In this document: in pieces, positions 43,247 through 51,802 of the stretch | Layout of the letters: every line of letters begins with the position of its first letter | Numbering within the stretch: the first letter of the stretch is position 1 | Assembly: GCF_019704555.1 (NCBI RefSeq) | Contig: NZ_AP024745.1 | Coordinates: 2,724,001 to 2,788,000 of the forward strand | Origin: Actinoplanes sp. L3-i22 | GTDB lineage: Bacteria; Actinomycetota; Actinomycetes; Mycobacteriales; Micromonosporaceae | DNA: 64,000 nt | Direction of reading: 5' to 3' | Position numbers and translations under genes: made by a program | The notes under the pieces: generated by a model | What the model was told of the DNA's origin: nothing | What the model saw: the letters and a program-made list of their open reading frames with translations, nothing else | The model's database searches: none

Positions 43247-43272
43247 TTATCCACACCAATGGCTTGTCCACA
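43247..43272 (+). promoter_or_regulatory. Two tandem DnaA boxes
   Basis: TTATCCACA (43247-43255) and TTGTCCACA (43264-43272) are perfect DnaA boxes, the first of the E. coli type and the second of the form preferred in actinobacteria. They have the same orientation and 17-bp spacing. Two boxes are too few for oriC, and no dnaA or dnaN is nearby. Confidence 0.6.
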
Positions 43273-43436
43273 GGCCCCCTCCCAAGATCACGCCATTCCG
43301 GGATAATGGAGCAGGGCAGGCCCCCGTGGTGGGTGGGGAATCTGCCGGGGTGGGCGGGGCCGCGGCGGGGCGATGATCGAAGTGGCCGGGATCCCGGCTG
43401 GCGGAGGTGTTTCGGGAGCTGGCAAGCTGACCGGCT

Positions 43437-43784
43437 GTGGAAGCACTCCGGTTGATCCTGCTCTTCGTGCACCTTGTCGGCTTCGCCCTGTTGCTGGGTG
43501 GGGCGATCTCGCAGTTCCTCTCCGGCACGTTCCGGATCACTCCCGCGGTCCTGTGGGGATCGATCATCCAGCTGGTCAGCGGGCTCGGCCTGGCGGCGCC
43601 GCTGCGCGGTGGCGGGGACCACGAGCCAGATCCGGCCAAGCTCGTGGTCAAACTGGTCATCGCCGTGCTGATCTTCATCATGGTGTTCATCCCGCGTAAG
43701 CGGGAAGCGGTCAACAAGGGCCACTACATCGGCATCATCACGCTGACCCTGGCGAACGCGGCAGTCGCGGTCTTCTGGCACTGA
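43437..43784 (+). CDS. Small integral membrane protein (115 aa)
   Basis: GTG start. Four hydrophobic helices are apparent: LRLILLFVHLVGFALLLGGA, ITPAVLWGSIIQLVSGLGLA, KLVVKLVIAVLIFIMVFIP and YIGIITLTLANAAVAVFWH. The overall pattern resembles small actinobacterial membrane proteins with a histidine in helix 1 (LFVHLVGFALLLGG), possibly a haem ligand as in small b-type cytochromes. No defined function. Confidence 0.72.
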   Translation: MEALRLILLFVHLVGFALLLGGAISQFLSGTFRITPAVLWGSIIQLVSGLGLAAPLRGGGDHEPDPAKLVVKLVIAVLIFIMVFIPRKREAVNKGHYIGIITLTLANAAVAVFWH

Positions 43785-43876
43785 GAAAGCCGGCACCGCG
43801 CCCCGGGAAGTCGACAAACGAGGCCGCCGACCGGCCCCGGGAAACCGGCGCCCGGAGCCGGCGATCCGAGCAGAGA

Positions 43877-43907
43877 CGCCGGCGGCCGAGTGGAAAGGCC
43901 GCCGGCG
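43877..43907. terminator. Hairpin between convergent genes
   Basis: CGCCGGCGGCC (43877-43887) pairs with GGCCGCCGGCG (43897-43907), an 11-bp perfect stem with a 9-nt loop. It lies between the plus-strand membrane protein and the convergent polyesterase-like gene ending at 43926. Confidence 0.7.
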
Positions 43908-43925
43908 CCCCCTACCGGAACAGCG

Positions 43926-44774
43926 TCAGGAATGCGGGCAGGTGTCCCGGTACTCCTGGATCGCGGACCCCGACGGCGCCGGGCAGAGGAACTGCTCATA
44001 CCGCGTGTCATTGTCGATGAAGCGCTTCAACCAGGAGATGCTGTACTTCGCGATGGTCACGTTCGCCGACGTAGGCGCCGAGTGGGTCGCGTTGTTCAGT
44101 TCCAGGTACGCCTTGTCCAGCGTGCTCGGCAGGCTGGTGTAGAACGCCTCCGCGTGCGACGCCACCGGCGCCGTGGTGTCGTTCTCCGCGCCGATGATCA
44201 GGGTCGGGACCTGGTCGGTGGTCCAGCTCTTGGTGGTGTGCCAGGGCGTGAGCGGAACCGCCGCCTGCAGGGACGGCCGGGTCTTGGATGCGGACAGGCT
44301 GCCGCCGCCACCCATCGAGTAGCCCATCACGCCGAGCCGGGTGGCGTCGATGCGGGTGCGGACCGTGCTGGTGCCGGTCAGGTAGTCCAGGGCGGCGAGC
44401 AGTTGCGTGCCCCGGCTGTCCGGGAAGTCGTAGACGCTGAGCGTGTCGATGACGATCACGACGAAGCCCTGCGAGGCGATCCGCGGCCCGAGCCAGGCGA
44501 CCGCGGACTTCGAGTTGGTGTAGCCGGGTGCGATGGAGACCGCCCCGAACGTCCCGGCGCTGGTGTCGGTCGGGTAGTAGATCGTGCCGCCGCCGAAGCT
44601 GCTGGTCCGGGCGACGGTCGTGGAGGCGGTGGCGAACGGGCCGGTGGTGGCCTCGATGCTGGCGGTGGTCGGGGCCGGGCCCCGCTCGTACGGATTGGCC
44701 GCCTGCGCCGGCGCCGGCGCGAGCGTGACGACGACCGCCAGGACGGAGGCGGCCAGTAATGATCGGACGGACAT
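43926..44774 (-). CDS. Secreted cutinase / PET-hydrolase-like polyesterase
   Basis: 282 aa with a signal peptide cleaved near AQA-ANP. It follows actinobacterial cutinases throughout: [45 protein letters not shown] (nucleophile S153), [10 protein letters not shown] (W178), [11 protein letters not shown] (D199), [10 protein letters not shown] (H231), [14 protein letters not shown], and the disulfide pair C264-C279. It would cleave aliphatic or aromatic polyester bonds outside the cell. Compared with remembered sequences, T. fusca cutinase has H before the nucleophile and F after the catalytic H, while IsPETase has W and S; here they are Y152 and S232. RBS GGGAGT lies 6 nt before ATG 44774. Confidence 0.9.
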   Translation of the reverse strand: MSVRSLLAASVLAVVVTLAPAPAQAANPYERGPAPTTASIEATTGPFATASTTVARTSSFGGGTIYYPTDTSAGTFGAVSIAPGYTNSKSAVAWLGPRIASQGFVVIVIDTLSVYDFPDSRGTQLLAALDYLTGTSTVRTRIDATRLGVMGYSMGGGGSLSASKTRPSLQAAVPLTPWHTTKSWTTDQVPTLIIGAENDTTAPVASHAEAFYTSLPSTLDKAYLELNNATHSAPTSANVTIAKYSISWLKRFIDNDTRYEQFLCPAPSGSAIQEYRDTCPHS

Positions 44775-44807
44775 GAGGACTCCCAACATCGGACGGGATG
44801 GGGAGAC

Positions 44808-44819
44808 CGATCTAGATCG
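44808..44819. promoter_or_regulatory. 12-bp palindrome upstream of the polyesterase gene
   Basis: CGATCTAGATCG is a perfect palindrome 34 bp upstream of the minus-strand start at 44774. It sits beside an AT-rich tract (TAGTGAATATTATTAAC) that is rare in this genome and probably holds the promoter. A regulator site is plausible. Confidence 0.4.
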
Positions 44820-44890
44820 ATACTAGTGAATATTATTAACGAGATCCTTACTCGCCGGTAATCCCGGCGGGTACCTGTCGCCGCGGTATG

Positions 44891-45853
44891 TCAGCGCACC
44901 GACCCGAGCTGCTTCACGTGCTTCAGGACCGGCGAGGACTCGATCCGCTCCACCCCGTCGAGCAGGCTGAGCCGCTCCGTCACGTACCGGTAGAACGACG
45001 GCATGTCCCGGCAGATCGCGGTGGCCTGCACATTCGTCGGCCCGGTGGTGGCGGCCGCGAAGACGATCTCCTCGTGCGCGCTCAGCGCGGCGCCGACCGA
45101 CGCGACGCGGGCCGGCGCGACCGACAGCCACAGCATCACCACCGCGCGGAACCCGAACAGCTCCGGCTCGATCTCCACGTCGGTGTAGAGCGACCCCGAC
45201 CCGAACAGCTCGGTGACCCGGCGGCGCACCGTCGACTCCGGCCAGCCGGTCGAGCCGGCCAGCTCGGCGTAGCTGAGCCGCCCATCCCAGGCGAGCGCCT
45301 CGATCAGCGGGGCGTCGGCCGCGGTCAGATGCGCGGCCGGGCCGGAGCCGGCCGGCCGCTCCGGGGTCAGCGCCGCGATCTGGTCCGCGGTCAGCGAGTC
45401 GTCGCGCAGGTCCGGCCCGACCGCGCCGCCGACGTAGTGGTGGATCACGCAGTGCGCGCTCACCGAGACCAGGCGCGGGGTCCGTGGCAGCTTCTGCAGC
45501 AGTAGCGACTCCCGGTCGGCGGACGCCGGCACGTGCACGCTCCCGGCGATCTCGGTGCCGCCGGACGTGATCGAGACCCAGGTGGTGTCCGGGCGGCGGG
45601 ACAGGGCCAGGGCGATCGGCAGCGCCGCGTCGGGAGCGGCGCGCAGGCGGAGCGTCCAGGTCTCGTACCCAAGCTCGATGGGGTTTGGCAGACCGACCAC
45701 CCGCAGCCGCGCCTCCTCGCGCAAGCGGCGATAACGTCGCGCGACGGTCTGATCGGAGACGCCGAGGACCGTGCCGATCTCGCGGTAGCCCGCGCGGCCG
45801 TTGATCCGCAGCGCGTGCGTGACCAGCCGGTCCAGCGTGTCGATTTCCACCAT
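44891..45853 (-). CDS. Lrp/AsnC-family transcriptional regulator with two HTH-RAM units
   Basis: 320 aa. The first HTH (DTLDRLVTHALRINGRAGYR, EIGTVLGVSDQTVARRYRRL) is followed by a RAM-like region, then a second HTH (ALAWDGRLSYAELAGSTGWP, ESTVRRRVTELFGSGSLY) and a RAM-like domain ending YRYVTERLSLLDGVERIESS. Tandem Lrp proteins of about 320 aa are frequent in actinobacteria. It is divergent from an MFS exporter whose start lies 80 bp away and is the likely controller of it. The start may be ATG 45853 or GTG 45850, the latter 6 nt after TACCGT. Confidence 0.88.
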   Translation of the reverse strand: MVEIDTLDRLVTHALRINGRAGYREIGTVLGVSDQTVARRYRRLREEARLRVVGLPNPIELGYETWTLRLRAAPDAALPIALALSRRPDTTWVSITSGGTEIAGSVHVPASADRESLLLQKLPRTPRLVSVSAHCVIHHYVGGAVGPDLRDDSLTADQIAALTPERPAGSGPAAHLTAADAPLIEALAWDGRLSYAELAGSTGWPESTVRRRVTELFGSGSLYTDVEIEPELFGFRAVVMLWLSVAPARVASVGAALSAHEEIVFAAATTGPTNVQATAICRDMPSFYRYVTERLSLLDGVERIESSPVLKHVKQLGSVR

Positions 45854-45935
45854 ACGACGGTATCGGATGTCGAGATCCGCAAGGTAGAGCGATCTGATGC
45901 CGTCTCCGGGGAGAAAAACCGGCATCCTGCTGTGC

Positions 45936-47360
45936 ATGCGCAAATGGTCACCACTGATCGCCGTCTGCCTCGGCACCTTCCTGCTGCTGGTGGACGTCAC
46001 CATCGTCGTCGTGGCGCTGCCGTCGATCGCCGACAAGTTCGGGGCGGACTACTCCGACCTGCAGTGGGTGCTCGACGGATACGCCCTCGCCCTCGCCGCG
46101 CTGCTGCTCGGCGCCGGCTCCCTCGCCGACCGCTACGGCCGCCGCCGCACCTACCTGGTCGGCATCGGCGTCTTCGCGGTCTCCTCCCTGCTCTGCGCGA
46201 TCGCGCCGAACGAGCAGGCCCTGATCGCCGCCCGGGTCCTGCAGGGCGCCGGCGGCGCGGCCATGTTCGCCTGCACCGCGGCCCTGCTCAACGTGACCTA
46301 TCGCGGTCACGACCGGGGTATCGCGTTCGGCATCTGGGGCGCCGTCAACGGGGCCGCCGCGGCCGCCGGACCGCTCGCCGGCGGCCTGCTCACCGAGCAC
46401 TTCGGCTGGCGCTGGGTGTTCCTGGTCAACCTGCCGATCTGCCTGATCGCGGTCTGGTTCACGCTCCGTGGCGTCGCCGAGTCGAAGGCGCCCTGGGGCG
46501 GCCGCTTCGACCTGCCCGGCACGATCACGTTCACGCTTGCGGCCGGGGCCGTGACGTACGGCCTGATCCGCGCCGGCGACGCCGGCTGGACCGACGGGAT
46601 CGCCCTGACCTCGTTCGCCGTCGGCCTGGTCGCGCTGGTCGCGTTCATCGCCGTGGAACTCCGCTCCGACCACCCGATGCTGGACCTCGCCCTGTTCAAG
46701 CGGCCCGCGTTCGCGGCGCTGATCGTGGCGGCGTTCCTGACCCAGGCCGCGGCGTTCGGCTACCTGCCGTTCGGGACCGTGTGGCTGCAGCAGGTGCTCG
46801 GCTACGGGCCGGTCGACGCCGGCCTGTACGGCGCGCTGCCGATGGCCGCCGCCTCGCTGGTCGTCGGCGCGGCCGCCGGCAAGTTCCTGCAGAAGGTCTC
46901 GCCGCGCTGGACGGTCGGCCTGGGCCTGCTGCTGATCGCGGCCGGTGACCTGCTCCAGGCCCGCCTGCACGCGGACAGCAGCGGCTCGATCCTGATCCCC
47001 GGCCTGATCGTCGTCGGTCTCGGCGTCGGCTGCGTGCTGCCGTCGCTGTCGTCCGCGGTGCTCGCCGAGGTGCCCCGGGAGCGCAGCGGCATGGCCGGCG
47101 GCGCGCTGAACACGTTCCGCCAGCTCGGCTTCGCCCTCGGCGTCGCGGTCTTCGGCACGATCTTCGCCGACCGGATCGCCGACGCGCACGGGCAGCCGGC
47201 CGGCTTCGCCGACGGGCTCAACGCCACGCTCTACGTGGCGGGCGGAACCGCCCTGGTCGCGGCCGTGATCGTGCTGGCCCTGGTCCGGCGCCGGGCCACC
47301 GCGCACACCGGCGAGGGGGACCTTCGGCCCGCACAGTCAGGTGATCTGACCCGGGCATGA
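45936..47360 (+). CDS. MFS drug/metabolite exporter, DHA2 (14-helix) type
   Basis: 474 aa. Motif A-like GAGSLADRYGRRRTYLVGIG, motif C-like GAVNGAAAAAGPLAGGLLTE, and helix 1 acidic motif LLVDVTIVVVALPSIADKFG define an EmrB/QacA-type proton antiporter with about 14 membrane helices. It would export toxic compounds or metabolites. The start at 45936 (MRKWSPLI) is typical; ATG 45897 is in frame, with a TAGAGC box 6 nt upstream. It is divergent from the Lrp regulator. Confidence 0.9.
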   Translation: MRKWSPLIAVCLGTFLLLVDVTIVVVALPSIADKFGADYSDLQWVLDGYALALAALLLGAGSLADRYGRRRTYLVGIGVFAVSSLLCAIAPNEQALIAARVLQGAGGAAMFACTAALLNVTYRGHDRGIAFGIWGAVNGAAAAAGPLAGGLLTEHFGWRWVFLVNLPICLIAVWFTLRGVAESKAPWGGRFDLPGTITFTLAAGAVTYGLIRAGDAGWTDGIALTSFAVGLVALVAFIAVELRSDHPMLDLALFKRPAFAALIVAAFLTQAAAFGYLPFGTVWLQQVLGYGPVDAGLYGALPMAAASLVVGAAAGKFLQKVSPRWTVGLGLLLIAAGDLLQARLHADSSGSILIPGLIVVGLGVGCVLPSLSSAVLAEVPRERSGMAGGALNTFRQLGFALGVAVFGTIFADRIADAHGQPAGFADGLNATLYVAGGTALVAAVIVLALVRRRATAHTGEGDLRPAQSGDLTRA

Positions 47361-47413
47361 CGACCGGAGAACGAGGAGTGTCTGAGGCAGAGAGATTGAT
47401 GGAGGAGGAAGCG

Positions 47414-47965
47414 ATGACCACCGTCGCAGCTCACCGCCTCGAGCACGTCGAGGCCCCGGGCGCCATGCTCACCAAGGCCGCTGCCAAGACACTCGCCGTT
47501 CTCCGGTTCGCGACCGGATTCGTCTTCCTCTGGGCATTCCTGGACAAGACGTTCGGCTTCGGCTACGCCACCCCGTCCGCCAAGGCCTGGATCAACGGCG
47601 GTTCACCCACCAAGGGCTTCCTGTCGAGCGTCGAGGCCGGCCCGTTCCAGAGCCTGTTCCACAACCTGGCCGGCAACGTCGTCGTCGACTGGGCGTTCAT
47701 GCTCGGCCTGCTCGGCATCGGACTCGCCCTGATCCTCGGCATCGGCCTGCGGGTCGCCGCGGGTGCCACGACCGCCATGATGGCCATGATGTGGCTCGCC
47801 GAATGGCCCCTGGCCAGCGGCTCCAGCAACCCGATCGTCGACTACCACGTGATCTACGCCCTGGGCGCGGTGATCATCGCCCTCACCTACGCCGGCCACA
47901 CCTGGGGCCTGGGCCGCCTCTGGGCCCGCCTCCCGCTGATCCAGAAGAACCGCTGGCTCATCTGA
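47414..47965 (+). CDS. DoxX-family membrane protein
   Basis: 183 aa, GGAGGAGG 6 nt before ATG 47414. Four membrane helices: AVLRFATGFVFLWAFLDKTF, VVVDWAFMLGLLGIGLALIL, AAGATTAMMAMMWLAEWPLA and HVIYALGAVIIALTYAGHTW. The opening LRFATGFVFLWAFLDKTFGF is typical of DoxX-like proteins, some of which are subunits of thiosulfate:quinone oxidoreductase; others have no known role. It may be cotranscribed with the MFS gene 53 bp upstream, and ends in a strong terminator. Confidence 0.82.
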   Translation: MTTVAAHRLEHVEAPGAMLTKAAAKTLAVLRFATGFVFLWAFLDKTFGFGYATPSAKAWINGGSPTKGFLSSVEAGPFQSLFHNLAGNVVVDWAFMLGLLGIGLALILGIGLRVAAGATTAMMAMMWLAEWPLASGSSNPIVDYHVIYALGAVIIALTYAGHTWGLGRLWARLPLIQKNRWLI

Positions 47966-47977
47966 AAACCATCCCGC

Positions 47978-48004
47978 AAGCCCGGGCCGCTTCGGCCCGG
48001 GCTT
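47978..48004 (+). terminator. Intrinsic-type hairpin after the DoxX gene
   Basis: AAGCCCGGGCCG (47978-47989) and CGGCCCGGGCTT (47993-48004) form a perfect 12-bp stem with a 3-nt loop, followed by CACTTCTTG. It is a good transcription terminator. Confidence 0.8.
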
Positions 48005-48111
48005 CACTTCTTGCTTCGGTACGGCCGGTGCCCCGTCCCCAGCCCACCCGCCTTGACACACCTCCCCGCCGCGCGAAGGGTGGTCGCCATCGGCAGACAG
48101 GATGCGCACCC

Positions 48112-48231
48112 GTGAATCAGGAACGCCTGGGCGAGCGCGCCCGTGAGCTGTCCGACCTCGACGAGCTGCGCCGCCTGGCCGCCGCCGGCCACGACGCCGC
48201 CGCCGCGGTCCTGGCCGACCTCGCCGACTGA
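48112..48231 (+). CDS. 39-aa small protein
   Basis: GTG start with CAGGAT 8 nt upstream. The sequence (RARELSDLDELRRLAAAGHD, then AAAAVLADLAD) is a single helical repeat similar to the LRRLAD-type helical repeats seen in longer actinobacterial hypotheticals. It could be a real leaderless small protein or a fragment of such a repeat protein. The upstream gap from 48005 to 48111 holds no gene. Confidence 0.5.
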   Translation: MNQERLGERARELSDLDELRRLAAAGHDAAAAVLADLAD

Positions 48232-48301
48232 CGGTCGGGTCGCTGAGCAGCGAGGAACGTAGGCGCCGTCCGTGGCTGACGCGAATGGCCCAAGGACAGC
48301 C

Positions 48302-48354
48302 TTGACCTCAGGCAGAACCGCTGCGTAATCTGTCGGTAATTCTGAAACGTTTCA
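48302..48354 (+). promoter_or_regulatory. rha operon promoter with LacI-type operator
   Basis: TTGACC (48302-48307), 18 nt, TAATCT (48326-48331) is a good sigma-70-type promoter, starting near 48338. A perfect palindrome TGAAACGTTTCA (48343-48354) lies immediately downstream of the predicted start, the classical repression position for a LacI-family protein. The rhaD ATG follows at 48385 with GAGGGA upstream. Confidence 0.8.
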
Positions 48355-48384
48355 TAGAGCTGCCGGACTGACCTGAGGGACGCC

Positions 48385-50415
48385 ATGACGAATGCCGCCG
48401 TCGCCGCGCTCATCGCGCGATCGAATCGCCTCGGTGCGGATCCGCGCACCACGAACTACGCCGGGGGGAACACGTCCGTCAAGGGCAGCGCCCTCGACCC
48501 GGTCACCGGTGCGGACGTGGACCTGCTCTGGGTCAAGGGCTCCGGCGGCGACCTGGGCACCCTGACCGAGAAGGGCCTGGCCGTGCTGCGGCTGGACCGG
48601 CTGCGCGCGCTGACCGGCGTCTACCCGGGGATCGAGCGCGAGGACGAGATGGTCGCCGCGTTCGACTACTGCCTGCACGGGCGGGGCGGCGCGGCGCCGA
48701 GCATCGACACCGCCATGCACGGCCTGGTCGACGCGCCGCACGTGGACCACCTGCACCCGGACGCCGGCATCGCGATCGCGACCGCCGCCGACGGCCCGGC
48801 GCTGACCAAGGAGATCTTCGGCGACCGGGTGCTCTGGGTGGACTGGCGCCGCCCGGGCTTCCAGCTCGGGCTGGACATCGCCGCCGTGCAGAAGGCGAAC
48901 CCGCAGGCGATCGGCGTGATCCTGGGCGGGCACGGGATCACCGCGTGGGGCGCGACCAGCGACGAGTGCGAGGCCAACTCGCAGGAGATCATCACCACGG
49001 CCGCGGCGTACATCGAGGCGCACGGCCGCCCCCAGCCCTTCGGAATTTCCAAGATCAGCGCCCTCGTCACCACAGCCCGCCACCAACGCGCTGCCGAACT
49101 CTTTCCGATCATTCGCGGCCTGGCCTCTACCGACCGCCCTCAGGTCGGCCACTACACCGACAACGACGTCGTCCTGGACTTCGTCGGCAGCGAGCGCCTG
49201 GCCGAACTCGCCGCCCTCGGCACCTCCTGCCCGGACCACTTCCTGCGTACCAAGGTCAAACCCCTGGTTCTGGACACCGCCCCGGACGCGCCGCTGGACG
49301 AGGTCACGACCCGGCTCAAGGAACTCCACGAGGCCTACCGCGAGGACTACCGCGCCTACTACGACCGGCACGCCACCGCGGAGAGCCCGGCGATCCGCGG
49401 CGCCGACCCGGCGATCGTGCTGGTCCCGGGCGTGGGCATGTTCTCGTTCGGGGCGAACAAGCAGACCGCCCGGGTCGCCGGCGAGTTCTACGTCAACGCG
49501 ATCAACGTGATGCGCGGCGCCGAGGCGATCTCCCGCTACGCCCCGATCGACGAGTCGGAGAAGTTCCGCATCGAGTACTGGTCCCTGGAGGAGGCCAAGC
49601 TCCAGCGGATGCCGAAGCCGAAGCCCCTGGCCACCCGGGTGGCGTTCGTGACCGGCGGTGGCTCCGGCATCGGCCGGGCGATCGCGCTGCGACTTGCCGC
49701 CGAGGGCGCCTGTGTGGTCGTCGCCGACCGCGACGAGCAGACCGCGGAGACCGTCGCCCGCGAGATCGGCGGCACCGACCTGGCGATCTCCACGAAAGCC
49801 GACGTCACCGACGCCGCCGCGGTCGAGGCCGCCCTGGACGCCGCGGTGCTCGCCTTCGGCGGGGTGGACCTGGTGGTCAACAACGCCGGGCTGTCCATCT
49901 CGAAGCCGTTGCTGGAGACCACCGAGCAGGACTGGGACCTGCAGCACGACGTGATGGCCAAGGGCTCGTTCCTGGTCGCGAAGGCCGCCGCGCGGATCCT
50001 GATCGCGCAGGGCATGGGCGGCGACATCGTCTACATCTCCAGCAAGAACTCGCTGTTCGCGGGCCCGAACAACGTCGCCTACGGCGCCGCCAAGGCCGAC
50101 CAGGCGCATCAGGTGCGGTTGCTGGCGGCCGAGCTGGGCGCTTTCGGGGTACGCGTGAACGGCATCAACCCGGACGGCGTCGTCCGTGGCTCGGGCATCT
50201 TCGCGGCCGGCTGGGGCGCGCAGCGGGCCGCCGTCTACGGCGTGCCGGAGGAGAAGCTGGGCGAGTTCTACGCGCAGCGCACCCTGCTCAAGCGGGAGGT
50301 GCTGCCGGAGCACGTGGCGAACGCGGTCTTCGTGCTGACCGCCGGCGAGCTGTCGCACACCACCGGCCTGCACGTCCCCGTCGACGCGGGTGTCGCAGCG
50401 GCCTTTCTCCGATGA
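48385..50415 (+). CDS. rhaD: Bifunctional rhamnulose-1-phosphate aldolase / lactaldehyde dehydrogenase-type SDR (RhaEW/RhaD type)
   Basis: 676 aa in two domains. Residues about 1-420 are a class II aldolase (NYAGGNTSVKGSALDP, HVDHLHPDAGIA zinc ligands, GGHGITAWG). Residues about 420-676 are a short-chain dehydrogenase (FVTGGGSGIGRAIALRLAAE, VVNNAGLSISKPL, catalytic YGAAK, NGINPDGVVRGSGI). The fusion cleaves rhamnulose-1-phosphate to DHAP and L-lactaldehyde and oxidises the latter to L-lactate. It is first in an operon and overlaps rhaB by ATGA. Length and order match the fused enzymes common in actinobacteria and Bacillus. Confidence 0.93.
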   Translation: MTNAAVAALIARSNRLGADPRTTNYAGGNTSVKGSALDPVTGADVDLLWVKGSGGDLGTLTEKGLAVLRLDRLRALTGVYPGIEREDEMVAAFDYCLHGRGGAAPSIDTAMHGLVDAPHVDHLHPDAGIAIATAADGPALTKEIFGDRVLWVDWRRPGFQLGLDIAAVQKANPQAIGVILGGHGITAWGATSDECEANSQEIITTAAAYIEAHGRPQPFGISKISALVTTARHQRAAELFPIIRGLASTDRPQVGHYTDNDVVLDFVGSERLAELAALGTSCPDHFLRTKVKPLVLDTAPDAPLDEVTTRLKELHEAYREDYRAYYDRHATAESPAIRGADPAIVLVPGVGMFSFGANKQTARVAGEFYVNAINVMRGAEAISRYAPIDESEKFRIEYWSLEEAKLQRMPKPKPLATRVAFVTGGGSGIGRAIALRLAAEGACVVVADRDEQTAETVAREIGGTDLAISTKADVTDAAAVEAALDAAVLAFGGVDLVVNNAGLSISKPLLETTEQDWDLQHDVMAKGSFLVAKAAARILIAQGMGGDIVYISSKNSLFAGPNNVAYGAAKADQAHQVRLLAAELGAFGVRVNGINPDGVVRGSGIFAAGWGAQRAAVYGVPEEKLGEFYAQRTLLKREVLPEHVANAVFVLTAGELSHTTGLHVPVDAGVAAAFLR

Positions 50416-51800
50416 CAAAGGTGACGCACCGGTTCGCCGCGGTCGACCTCGGCGCGTCCAGCGGGCGCGTCGTGGTCGGCACGTTCCGGGACGGCACGCT
50501 GGAGCTCGACGTCGTGCACCGGTTCCCGAACGAGCCGGTGCGCGCGGGCGGCACCCTGCACTGGGACATCCTCGGCCTGTACCGGGGGATGCTCGACGGC
50601 CTGCGCAAGGCCGGCCCGGTGGACGGCATCGGCATCGACTCGTGGGCGGTCGACTACGGCCTGCTCGACGCGGACGGGGCGCTGCTCGGCAACCCGGTGC
50701 ACTACCGGGACTCGCGGACCGACGGGGTCGCCGCGCGGACCCGGGACCTCTACCAGGTCAACGGGCTGCAGACGCTGCCGTTCAACACGGTCTACCAGCT
50801 GCTGGCGGCGGCCGGCACCCGGCAGTACGCGGCCGCGCAGACCATGCTGCTGGTGCCGGACCTGCTCGGGTACTGGCTGACCGGGAACGTCGGCGCGGAG
50901 TTCACCAACGCGTCGACCACGGGGCTGCTCGACGTCCGTACCGGAAACTGGGCCTGGTCCTTGATTGAAGATCTTGGATTGCGGGCGGAGCTCTTCCCGC
51001 CGATCCGGCGGCCCGGCGATCTCATCGGACATTTCGAGGGCACGCCGGTGGTCGCGGTGGGCTCGCACGACACGGCGTCCGCGGTGGTCGCGGTCCCGGC
51101 AGAGCACAAGAATTTCGCGTACGTCAGCTCGGGCACCTGGTCCCTGGTGGGCCTGGAGCTGGACGAGCCGGTGCTGAGCGACGCCTCGCGGGCGGCGAAC
51201 TTCACCAACGAGGGCGGCGTCGACGGCACCGTCCGCTATCTGCGCAATGTGATGGGTCTGTGGCCGCTGCAGGAGTGCATGCGGGAGTGGGGCTCGCCGG
51301 ATATTTCCGACCTGCTCCGCGCGGCGGCCGCGGAACCACTGCTCGCCCACGTGGTGGACCTCGACGATCCGATCTTCCTGCCGCCCGGTGACATGGCGGG
51401 CCGGGTCACCCGATCGGCCGGTCTGCCGGCGGGCACCGACGTTTCCACGATCGTCAGATGCATCCTGGACAGCCTGGCGCTCGCGCAACGGCGCGCGGTG
51501 CGCCAGGCCCAGGAGCTGGCCGGATCCACCCCGGCCGCCCTGCACCTGGTCGGCGGCGGCGCCCGCAACGAGCTGCTCTGCCGGCTGACCGCCGACGCCA
51601 CCGGCCTGCCGGTGCTGGCCGGGCCGGTCGAGGCCACCGCGCTCGGTAATCTGCTGGTGCAGGCGCGCGCCGCCGGAGTGGTATCCGGCGGGATCGATGC
51701 GATGCGCGCGCTGGTGCGGCAGACTCAACAGATCGTGCGCTACGAGCCGCGCGGCGACGACGCCCCCTGGCGGGCCGCCGCCGACCGGGTGAGGAGGTGA
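50412..51800 (+). CDS. rhaB: Rhamnulokinase
   Basis: 462-aa FGGY-family sugar kinase. FAAVDLGASSGRVVVGTFRD is the phosphate-1 motif. WAVDYGLLDADGALLGNPVH and VHYRDSRTDG belong to the substrate lobe, GSHDTASAVVAVPA and SSGTWSLVGLELDEPVLSDA follow, and LVGGGARNELLCRLTADATG is the adenosine motif. It phosphorylates L-rhamnulose at O-1, just before the aldolase step. The start overlaps the rhaD stop. It lies between the aldolase and the lactate-oxidation genes, so the whole set is one polycistron. Confidence 0.93.
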   Translation: MTKVTHRFAAVDLGASSGRVVVGTFRDGTLELDVVHRFPNEPVRAGGTLHWDILGLYRGMLDGLRKAGPVDGIGIDSWAVDYGLLDADGALLGNPVHYRDSRTDGVAARTRDLYQVNGLQTLPFNTVYQLLAAAGTRQYAAAQTMLLVPDLLGYWLTGNVGAEFTNASTTGLLDVRTGNWAWSLIEDLGLRAELFPPIRRPGDLIGHFEGTPVVAVGSHDTASAVVAVPAEHKNFAYVSSGTWSLVGLELDEPVLSDASRAANFTNEGGVDGTVRYLRNVMGLWPLQECMREWGSPDISDLLRAAAAEPLLAHVVDLDDPIFLPPGDMAGRVTRSAGLPAGTDVSTIVRCILDSLALAQRRAVRQAQELAGSTPAALHLVGGGARNELLCRLTADATGLPVLAGPVEATALGNLLVQARAAGVVSGGIDAMRALVRQTQQIVRYEPRGDDAPWRAAADRVRR

Positions 51801-51802
51801 CC

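Noticed and set aside
43247..43272. DnaA boxes as a chromosomal origin
   Set aside because: Only two boxes, no AT-rich unwinding region, and none of dnaA, dnaN, recF or gyrB nearby.
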